Made by a program: the position numbers and the translations under genes. The notes under the pieces were generated by a model that was given only the letters and a program-made list of their open reading frames with translations, did no database searches and was not told where the DNA came from. Below, piece by piece: positions 55,215 through 64,000 of a stretch of 64,000 nucleotides of DNA (within the stretch, counting starts at the first letter, position 1; the number at the start of each line of letters is the position of its first letter). Source of the stretch: Zoroaster sp. YZ-2022 (taxonomy: Eukaryota > Echinodermata > Asteroidea > Forcipulatida > Zoroasteridae); contig CM055831.1 in NCBI GenBank assembly GCA_029582265.1, forward strand, positions 21,652,682-21,716,681, written 5' to 3'.

Positions 55215-56300
55215 TGTTTATACGTTTCCAGTTCGTGATATCATTTTGAAGTATAATTTAAATTACCATGTCTACGCTGATGACACGCAGCTTTACATTA
55301 CTTTTAAATCTTCTCAAGAACCTGCCGATTCCTGCATTACAACACTGGAGAAATGTATTCAAGAGATTCGAAGTTGGATGAGACAAAACTTCCTGAAATT
55401 GAACGACGAAAAACAGAATTTGTTCTATTTGGATCACGTCAGCAATTGTCTAAAGTTTCTCTTCCATTTATTACAATTGGTGACTCGCAGATAACCCCCT
55501 CATCACAAGCACGTAATTTGGGTGTTATATTTGACTCGACAATGACTTTAAAACCTCATATCTCCAACATTGTTCGCATATCATCATTTCATATCAGAAA
55601 TATTAGCCGAATAAGGAAATACTTGAATAAAAGTGCTGCTGAACAAATTATACATGCGTTTGTCACATCACGGATCGATAACGGGAATGCTCTCCTCTGC
55701 GGTCTCCCGCAGAATCAAATATCACGTCTTCAGCACATACAAAACACAGCAGCTCGTGTTGTGACTTTGTCCAGAAAGTCATGCCATATCACGCCAATCT
55801 TGAAAGAACTGCACTGGCTTCCTGTTTCACAGATAATTGTTTTTAAACTTATGCTAATTGTTCATAAATCTTTTAATAACATTGCTCCAATTTATATTTC
55901 TGAACTGCTTAAAGTCTACACTCCATCACGCAATTTGCGCTCCAGCAACATGTCACTCCTAAAGGAACCAACTTCAAAACGGAACTGGGGTGATGGGTCT
56001 TTTTCTGTCGCGGCTCCGAGACTCTGGAATCATCTTCCAACTAAACTCAAATCTTGTCATAGCATAACTAGATTTAAGTCGATGCTTAAAACTCATCTTA
56101 TGTCACAATTCTTCAAAGATGATGTATATTTGTAATTGCATTGTAGGTACATGTATCTCAGTACATAATTTTTCCCTATGCTATCATTGTATATTGTTTG
56201 TATTCATGTTTTTTCTTTGTTTCCGCGCCTTGAGCACCCAGCAGGGTGGATATGTGCGCGCTACAAATCTTTATTATTATTATATTATTATTATTATTGT
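55215..56300 (+). mobile_element. LINE (CR1/L2-like), 5'-truncated, one frameshift
   Basis: Encodes the C-terminal part of a non-LTR reverse transcriptase: YHVYADDTQLYITF (catalytic YADD), then the thumb region (NLGVIFDSTMTLKPHI), HWLPV, PRLWNHLP and KTHLMSQFF before TAA at 56133-56135. One A appears missing in an A run near 55,410; otherwise the frame is open. The 3' UTR ends CGCGCCTTGAGCACCCAGC, GGTGGATATGTGCGCGC and (ATT)n. It interrupts the unit C 5' flank: matches to unit A stop at 55,200 and resume at 56,325. Confidence 0.9.
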
Positions 56301-56396
56301 TGTGTTTTCAGTTACAGGAGTACTAGCTTTATAAACTATACTAATAAAGCCATGTAGTAGCCTAAACGCATTTGGAAAAAATTATGTGAATGAATT

Positions 56397-56517
56397 CTGC
56401 TTTTTCCGCTGTTCCAAGTTGAGCTTCATATTTCTGCCAAGAAAATTGTGGATAAATATGTAGTTTCTAAATAATGTTACCAACAAGTTGTACATTTTTG
56501 GGACACCCTGTAGGGAT
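56397..56517. repeat. Possible mariner-type terminal fragment
   Basis: Ends TTTTGGGACACCCTGTA, similar to the terminus of the 35,092 foldback. Only one end is visible. Confidence 0.3.
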
Positions 56518-56913
56518 GTATTTTCATTTTCTGCTTAATTATCCTGTTTACTGTGCTAAACAATATCAATACAAGAGAAACAACTAGATCGTCTCCGTGA
56601 ATAAAATAATTTAAGTTTTTACTTGCATATTACAAGGTATAATTTGTTATATATATATACTTTGCTTATTTATTCAGATAAAAATACCAGCAACTTTTTA
56701 ACAATTTGTATAATCGAAAAATGTATCTAAATATTGAGTTTGAAAATGTTGACACAAGAGAACTAGGCAGTCTGCGTGAATTTCATGAATGATGATGGTG
56801 ACGATCGACATATGGTAGCTTGGAAATAAATGTTTATGTTTGTGTATTATCATATTAAAAATTACATTGTAATATTGTTTTATTTAATTTACTTGTTTTT
56901 TTCTAACCAGGAT

Positions 56914-57279
56914 TTAATAATAATAATAATAATAATGTGTGGACTTATATAGCGCACGTATCCACCAACTGAGTGGTGCTCAAGGCGCATATTATTACCC
57001 CTGCTCATAAGGCTCATAAGGCTCATAAATCATTCCTGAAACCATCTCAGCTCCCTGGGGAGTATACAGCTCAATTGCTGCCATTACAGCGCATATATAG
57101 GGCTAATCAACCAATTCTGCCCTCACAGGTACCCATTTAACCCCTGGGTGGAGAGAAGCAATTATGGTTAAGCGTCTTGCTCAAGGACACAAGTGTCACG
57201 GCCGGGATTCGAACCCACATTCTGCTGCTAACATCAGAACTTGAGTCCGGTAAGCTAGACCGCTCGGCCACGACACTCC
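56914..57279 (-). mobile_element. SINE, best-preserved monomeric copy
   Basis: Minus strand: GTCGTGGCCGAGCGGTCTAG (A box), GGTTCGAATCC (B box), core CCTTGAGCAAGACGCTTAAC, tail GCGCCTTGAGCACCACTCAG and (ATT)n. The head resembles a tRNA-Leu/Ser-type long-variable-arm tRNA. The tail matches the LINE at 55,215. Confidence 0.88.
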
Positions 57280-57439
57280 ATTTGTACACAAATTGCATAA
57301 TAATAGACTTTGATGATACAAGCTTGAAATTTGTATGTGTAAGTTCCATTTTTACAACACAGATCAGAATTTGAACGCTTTCATTCAGGAAGGTTTCCTG
57401 ATGTGGCCTCGTTCTTTGAGTATGCGAAGCAAGCAAGCT

Positions 57440-57886
57440 TGAACCCCAGCAACTGTTTCATTGTATTATTTCAAAAATCCGGTTTCAAGTCTCCGCGCGC
57501 GTCGCCTCAGACCTGCACGTCGACATTTTTAGTTTCCCTTTTGTCTATGAAACGATGTCCAATTGCAGCCAAAATTGCTGGATCGATTGTAATTCTGCCG
57601 CGCTGTGTTTTAAAAGACTGTTAAACGACTCTCTCTTACTTAGCCACCATACTTTGTGTATGGGAAATGTGGTCTGGTTCCAATAACCGTGTATACATGT
57701 ATCACGTATTTCACTGGTTGGCAAAAAAGATTACCCCAAAAAAGCGCATCACCGCACCGATTTTGAAGCCGACCTGTGACCAGAAACCGGAGACTTTTTG
57801 GCCTCAGATGGAACAATTTCTCGTGATAATTACTGGTACCGACTTTACACCAAGTAAACCTGGTTAACAATGTTGTACCTTCCCTG
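57440..57886. repeat. Kolobok-like family member (inverted, one end)
   Basis: Contains the inverted CACAGCGCGGCAGAATTACA-type interior and ends ACAATGTTGTACCTTCCCT, the TIR seen at 4-341. The left end is not found. Confidence 0.6.
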
Positions 57887-58122
57887 TAAACATGGCCATA
57901 TAGAGATGATTTTTGTTTAGCTAAATATACTTTATTAAATACAATAACAGAGCATGCGCTTTGCTCATATAGAAGGCCAATGGTGATGTATGCAGAAATC
58001 ATACCATGGGATATCCACATAAGGGTTGTGCCGCGCCACAGTTAACTCATTCACGAATTGTATGCAGAACAGAATTGCTTTCCAGAAAAGTTTGTGTAAT
58101 GAAGTGGAAATGTCTTTCTAAC

Positions 58123-59601
58123 GTTAAGGCTCAGGGTTCGACCTTAGCGGTCGCCCGCTCGCCAAATGCGAGTGAAAACGGCGGCGGGCGAGTCAAAACC
58201 CTTCCTTCAGTAGCCCGCTGGGCGAGTCAAAATATTGTCACCGATAGGCCTATATCAGCCCTGAAATTACACGACGGCATCGACGGCAATTGCCGTCAAT
58301 GCCCTCACCCTCTGCCGTGATGCCCTTTAAAAATGCCACTTTTCACGGCAACGAGTTGCTGTGCTTTTCCCTGCATTGTCGTTGTGCCCACTTGTTTACA
58401 CATAGTATTTACTCCGTATATGTACAGTGCATTCTCAAGGAAAAAAATATATCACGCTCGATTGCGCGACCGGTGGATGCGCTGCATGCTAAGACCAAGT
58501 TCACGCAACGACCATTTGGGAACAAAATAGTCAAAATTACCTGGTACTCATGACCAAAATGATACAGCGGTTACCAGGCAATATCGGCCGCTTGGTCGTT
58601 GTACGAACTTGGCCCTTGCTAATACTTTGGTTGGTGTCAACAGTACCCACAACATAAACACTACGCCAGGCATTCGCGGGTACCAGCTAAAAATAGCATG
58701 GCGCGGCGTTGGGGCGCATGCAACGTAAATAATACATGCCGAGTCTGTACCTAGACATGCATGCAACGTGTGCGGTGCATCGGATATAGCATCGACGCAT
58801 CGATCATCGTGTCGCGCGCTGCATGCAATGATGTACCGTACGTATTACGCGGCCAGGGCTTTTGGTGGTCGTCAACATGCTGTCAAAGGGTCGCTAGCAA
58901 ATAAAAAAAGAGTGAACTGAATACTGCCACATCCAAATGCATAAAACTTGATGTTTTTTCGGGTTAACATTGTGTTTTTTATTTATTTTTAATTGGTGAC
59001 ATAAACTGTAAGTGTTGCAATACTGTTTTCATGTAGGCCTAGAAAGGAAACTTTAGTCTTATTGGCATGTGCTGAATTTTTATTGGGAGTGGTTTAAAAA
59101 AAAAAAAAATTAAAGATTGCCTTGGTGCCCTTTACGTTTTTTTTTTTTTCATTGCCGTGATGCCCTTTGAAAATCTAAAAAATTGCCTTGGTGCCCTGAT
59201 TTTTTTAATGTTTTCATTATTGTTGTGTTCAGTTGGTTAGAAATAAAATATGAAAAGAGCCTTCTTTATTTCAGAATTAAAGCAAAAGCATTACTGTACA
59301 CTAATGTGCCTGATATTTTCCTCTGTTATTATAATATTAGAATAGAATCCGTTATTAATTAAAGAAACATTAGTATTGCCTCAGAAACAAATATGCACAT
59401 AATAATAAGGTAACTGACAACTGTTGTTTATAATGCACGTTCTGATGCAAAATGCCTAAATTACTAAAAACAGTGATTTGATTAAAAGTATTTAACAAAA
59501 CATATGGGCGAGTGAAAAGGCTTGCGGGCTAGTGAAAAGTTTGGTTTACTAGCCCGGCCGGCGAGTGAAAAAAAAAGTTAAGGTCGAACCCTGGTTAAGG
59601 C
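58123..59601. mobile_element. hAT-type element (about 1.46 kb) with 8-bp target duplication
   Basis: CAGGGTTCGACCTTA at 58,132 and inverted TAAGGTCGAACCCTG at 59,593, flanked by GTTAAGGC on both sides (one extra T on the left). Subterminal repeats of GGCGAGTGAAAA / GGCGAGTCAAAA lie inside both ends. The interior has repeated TGCCGTGATGCCCTTT words (58,314 and 59,153) and no transposase frame. Confidence 0.8.
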
Positions 59602-60045
59602 CTTTCACGCGAATAGGCGAAGGCTAAATCCCAATCTATTTAATAACAAGGTGTAATCGACTACAAGCGTGTCATGTCATGAGTACGACCATGTGCAAAA
59701 CAAGATGGCGGCCCCCTGGCAGGCTCGGTGACGTCATCAACAACAATAGACTTAAATGAGTCCTTGTAATACATTACAGTTTGATAAGCAGATTTTGTTG
59801 GTTACCAGCTAAACTTTCGTACAGAATGTGTGTATTTAGACTGTTAATATCGCTAAGCCAAAATGTTTACGTAGCAAAGTTATCTTCTTAGTAGCTTTAT
59901 GAAATTAGCCCATAGATGTCCGCCGTGCAATGCAGTCAAACACAGTTGGTATTTGGTATAAGACTTCCTCTCCTCATTACAAAGAATTAACAATTTGAAA
60001 AGAATGTTTCTTAACAAAACGTACCACACCTTTTTTTTTTTTAAA
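59602..60045. other. Spacer upstream of SLC16 unit C
   Basis: Nothing supportable seen. Confidence 0.5.
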
Positions 60046-60223
60046 GGGACAGAAAAAGAGAGAAAGAGAGGGGGAGGGGAGGGGAGAACGCACTCCCATT
60101 CCCTACCTACTTAGTACTGTACTAGCTGTTGCGCATAGGAAGTGGCGGCACCCTTTGTAGTACTGAAAAATAATTGTTTTTGATTCTCAGCCCCCCCTAA
60201 AAAATGTTCTGGATCCGCCCATG
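60046..60223. repeat. Repeat shared with 27,531 (inverted)
   Basis: AG-rich tract through AAAATGTTCTGGATCCGCCCATG; reverse complement of 27,531-27,707. Confidence 0.65.
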
Positions 60224-61890
60224 GTTTGTTCCACAGCTCGAAGCAAAACGTATACGCGTAACCACGTGAGACGTTTCCTCACCCACCCTGCCAATTAATT
60301 TATGATCCGAGGTAACATGCACTACATGTTAATGTATACGTGCTTATACTCCGACACACACAATAAAAAACCATTGTAAAATCCTTGACTTTTCGCCGCA
60401 GCATAAAAACTGTTTTTATTCAAAACGTCTCAAAATTGGGCAGACTTGCTCAAAACCAAGAAACCAAAACGGGCATGCTTGCCCACGGGACCATTTTATA
60501 ATGACAAAGGACAGGTTTGCCCAAAGTAAATAAGATAGCCCCACCTGAACTGGAGGGAGCTAACGCTATGTTTACAAACTCGGCTTATTAGCATACCTAG
60601 CTAATTTATAAATAAATATAAAACAAATGAGGCAGTGGCAGTTTTATCCCATAAAATGAGCCACTCGCGCCAAAACGCGAGTGGGAGAAAGGACAGAACA
60701 CAACGCCTCACCTCTCCTGTTAGAGAATCAACAAGAAAAACCATAATATACGCCTTATTCAGGATATATACGAAAGTGAGGCTGTAATTCTCATAACCAC
60801 ACTCTGCAGCTTACATGCTGCATGCACAAGCGAGAAGGCGCAATAACTGATATTTTCCAAAGAAAGGTTGTTCCTGACATAAGGAATAAATAAATGGAAG
60901 TAGCGATTACAACCAATTTACCATGAAATGTAATACCAGTATGAACCATGAAAACACTACAACGTCGACGTAATTGTACTACTGTACATAACATGTAGGC
61001 TACTAACTAGAAAAACACTCTAAGAGCGCAAACCTCCACCAAGTAGAGCTGAGGAGCTTTTATTTCTCTGAAATTCTGTAGAAACTTGTACTGTGTCGTG
61101 GTCGACATAAGAAGACGACTAGCATGTTTTGCAATGTTGAGTAGTTTGGTTAGCCGGGAAGGTGATCGCATGTTGCGGCTAGTGTTTGGTTCATTTGAGA
61201 GTTTTTCCATGGTACATGTCGGCCTAATAATAACATCTTTTGAAGTGATTTGCAAAATCATTACTTCATTGAGGTTTGTGAAAGAGTCCAATCCTATAGT
61301 TTTCAAGAAATATCCTAAAACTGTTGAATCCGTGGAGAACGTTTTGAGATATCTTGTACAGACACACACACAGGGGCGATTACATTACCTCCGGACACCT
61401 TCCGTGGCGGAGGGAATTAGGTTGGAAACCATCCTTGAAGGATCCCGTTGTATGAGTAGCTGCAACGAATGTGAAACACATTTAAACCTGGCGCCCGACC
61501 CTAAAGTTTATTTTACCTATGGGCAAATCCCATTGGTCAATGTCTAACAGCCCAGTAAACAAAGCATTGGCCAATACAAAACGAGCCCGCGAAACCCTTT
61601 TCGGCGGCCTGCCAATAAAACACCTGGCAGACTAAGTGCACGTCTGACAATTATAAACCCAAAAATGAACAAGAACAAACTGAAAATACATTCAGATTTT
61701 TCGTATACATTCTAACGTGAACTTTTCGTCTCCTGAAGTCGAAATTAGTTGACATTATAAATTAGTTGAAATTTTTTTCTAGAATGAAAACACCTCAGAC
61801 AGAACTTAACACCACTAGAGTTAGTTCAATGTCAACCTTGTTCACTCCAAACTAAACAATTAAGATTGTTATCAATATTTAGATTATTAA
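60224..61890. other. Unresolved region upstream of unit C exon 1
   Basis: Open frames overlap on both strands at 61,007-61,550 (up to 153 codons) without recognisable domains. A transcribed UTR or chance frames are both possible. Confidence 0.35.
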
Positions 61891-61894
61891 TATA

Positions 61895-62139
61895 GTGTAT
61901 GTAATCATTGGCAGAGGGGGCAAAGATAAGGAATGTGCCCACTTTTTTACCGCTGTGCATGTAAATTTAACCGTGACTTTTTTGGACACGAGACCCTAGA
62001 TCCCCACCTGGTGTATATAATGGCTTTCTTCCGATTGGGCCATAGTACAGGCATAGGGTTCAAGTTAGTGTGCTGTGTTCATGTTCAGTCAAGTCAAAGG
62101 AATTTCCTTTTTGTTTTTTAATGTGCAGGATTGTTTGAA
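61895..62139 (+). promoter_or_regulatory. Unit C proximal 5' region with TATA-like box
   Basis: Matches 31,520-31,760 with many substitutions; TGTATATAA (62,011-62,020) and the TGTGCAG acceptor before the start exon are both preserved. Confidence 0.4.
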
Positions 62140-62344
62140 ATGACGTCTCAACGGCTAGTTAACTACGATAATGAAGTATGGGGTTGGGTCATGGTCGGAA
62201 CAACGTTTGTCTGTAACTTCATAGTTAATAGTAACCTGAAAGCCCTCGGAGTTCTTCTCATTACTATTACCAATGACCTCGACAGCGACTTATGGCTCAT
62301 TGGATGGATTGCCGTCTTCTTTAGCATGATGCAGAAAATTCTTG
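62140..62344 (+). CDS. SLC16 unit C exon 1 (partial gene)
   Basis: Intact 205-nt exon identical in length and phase to unit A exon 1: MTSQRLVNYDNEVWGWVMV, then the first helix and ITNDLDSDLWLIGWIAVFFS, donor TTCTTG|GTGAGT. A handful of residue changes (A13V, S25C, VYS to VNS, KVV to KAL). Later exons must lie beyond 64,000, so whether the gene is whole cannot be judged here. Confidence 0.85.
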
Positions 62345-62844
62345 GTGAGTTTTTACACATGAACCCCGGCACTTTAGACCAAGCCTCTGACGAAGGTCCG
62401 GATATGACATATGACGGCCCAAAGACTATAGTTTACTACCAGTAGTTTCGTGCACAGGCCTGTGATATTGTATAACTTGTTATTTATTATGTTGCATTCC
62501 CACTATTGTAGATCAACAAAATAATAAGGGGCGGACACTAACTTTGTTGTGACAGTCAAATGGGATTGGTTTATTAACATTCTCTCTGGTGTGTACGAGT
62601 ACCAACTATAAAGGGATTGGACAGTCAGTGGTACCATCGTTCGTTCGTGCGGCTTGTCAACTCGGTATACGGTACGGGCACTGGTACACCGAGAGACGGA
62701 CGGCTGGTCAGTCTCGACGACGGGGACCACCAGGGATTGACTACACAGGGTGTCTGAACGGGGTCAGAGTGTGTATCAGACCGCACTAGCTAGGTGAGCC
62801 AATAGTCAATCGACGCACTGCACCATTGGTTCAACGAACGAGGC
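62345..62844 (+). other. Unit C intron 1, start
   Basis: GCCTCTGACGAAGGTCCGGA follows about 35 bp after the donor and matches 33,263, confirming the uninterrupted arrangement that unit A lost to a transposon. Confidence 0.55.
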
Positions 62845-63744
62845 ACTGGACTCAGTGGCGCACCCAGGATTTGATTGGGGGGGGGGGGGGGGCGCAAAAT
62901 ATTTTTATTTGAAATCCAATATGGGGGAGAGACATGGCTGACCCAAACCATAACCGCTGGCGCGGCTGCAACCATGTCCCTAGTCGTGCTCGTCAGTGAA
63001 CCTACAGCACATGTTAAATGTTTCCTTGTGGTTTCTAGTCATAAAAAGAAGACATTATGGCATGATTCGGACTCGTAGGGTTTTACCTTCCATATAATTT
63101 CCTCCTCTTGATGTAAAGAACTTGAGCTTGTTTCGTCTGCAAGATTTCTATAGTTAAATACTTTCATTGCGTGGACGTAAAGTTTGTGATCATTCCGGGC
63201 GGAGCTAAATTTTTTCAAACACGAATTTGGCGGCAAAACCAAATCCCAATATTATCCAATCGGTGTTTGCTAAAAGAGTGTCACATAATCTTTGTAAATT
63301 AAAACCCAATCCTGGGCCATTGTGTACAAACTGGAAAGGAGTTGATTATAGAGAAACGGACAACAGAAAATGAAAATAAAATTAAGTAAAGCTGCTCCCT
63401 GATCAGGGTGCACCATGGCAGGGGGGGGGAGAATGTGTAAAAATGCTTGTTATATATACTGGTGGCCCTTCAAGCTTACATGCACATGCATACGCAACGC
63501 CGTAAAATATAATAGTGAGTGGAATAAATGAAAACTTTTGGAGGGGAGCTTGAGTCTCCTGAGTCCCCATCCCTTGTACCACTGCCCTATACTCCTTACC
63601 GAACTCCTCTGTAGACAAGACTTGGGCTCAGATTTTGCTCTCTTTCCTGGCTCCTTCTTTAAAAAAAAAAACAAACATCAGCGGGCCCTTGGGGGGCACG
63701 AGCCCCCCAAGCCCCCCCCCCTTGGGTGCGCCACTGACTGGACT
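62845..63744. mobile_element. hAT-type element (884 bp) with perfect 8-bp target duplication
   Basis: CAGTGGCGCACCCAGG at 62,853 and inverted TTGGGTGCGCCACTG at 63,736; ACTGGACT flanks both sides. Long G and C runs lie just inside the ends. No transposase recognised. Confidence 0.9.
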
Positions 63745-64000
63745 GTCACAACAAGTCATTGGTCGAATCGCACTAAAGATATTATTCGTAACCGCACTTC
63801 TGCCGAGATCAGGAAATCTCGGTGTTTATATAGGAATCTGGGGTCTAGGAATGAATAAAACATTAGCCTAGTTTAGCGTCTTTGCCAATGAGAAGCTTGC
63901 CTTCCGCGTCTAAGGGTAGAAACGTGTGCAAAAATCAGGTTATACAACAGGTCTTGGGCTCGATTTCACAAAGCACTAAGATTCATCTTAAGATGAGTTG
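63745..64000. other. Window end, no gene seen
   Basis: The last 40 bases hold a palindromic CATCTTAAGATG word typical of a dispersed repeat end, cut by the window. Confidence 0.4.

Noticed and set aside
61007..61547. 153- and 120-codon overlapping open frames on opposite strands
   Set aside because: Neither shows a recognisable domain or splice support; left as unresolved sequence, not called a gene.

Overview
This is a window from an animal nuclear genome. It is AT-rich, its genes are split by GT-AG introns, and it is dense in DNA-transposon, SINE and LINE remains. The recognisable proteins are ordinary metazoan ones. The mix of TTAA-target (piggyBac- and Kolobok-like) and hAT elements, a CR1/L2-like LINE and a tRNA-headed SINE fits a marine invertebrate, perhaps a non-vertebrate deuterostome; that placement is inference. 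No CRISPR array, operon or bacterial feature is present.

Layout. 1-10.7 kb: no confident protein gene; hAT and Kolobok-like MITEs, a nested element at 8.7-9.8 kb and a cluster of AGGTCA direct repeats near 6.8-7.0 kb. 10,715-10,831: a complete OST4 coding exon (38 aa; oligosaccharyltransferase subunit). 16.5-25.25 kb (+): a complete four-exon PEX13 gene (476 aa; peroxisomal import docking factor), its introns loaded with MITEs. 25.4-29.2 kb: repeats. 29.2-64 kb: a tandem array of SLC16 (monocarboxylate transporter-like) genes. Unit A (about 29.2-44.1 kb) has a full four-exon reading frame of 449 aa (exons at 31,761, 39,585, 42,171 and 43,597) plus a decayed spare copy of exon 1. Unit B (about 47.4-54.66 kb) is a pseudogene holding only the first part of exon 3; the rest is replaced by a roughly 5.5 kb block of mobile DNA (piggyBac-like 5' end, Kolobok-like element with a THAP exon, decayed Ty3/gypsy pol joined to an SGNH-hydrolase-like domain). 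Unit C starts at about 54.67 kb with the same 5' flank, has an intact exon 1 at 62,140-62,344 and runs off the window.

The three gene systems are functionally separate: N-glycosylation in the ER, peroxisome import, and plasma-membrane solute transport. The more interesting content is a Cys/His cluster in the transporter's cytosolic loop, the Tyr/Gly/Met-rich PEX13 N-terminus, a MITE ending 24 bp before a PEX13 splice acceptor, a chimeric gypsy-SGNH element, a hammerhead-like motif, and families of TTAA-flanked MITEs whose interiors are built from short self-complementary words. Exon borders were placed by reading frame and splice consensus; repeat borders are read by eye and may be off by a few bases.
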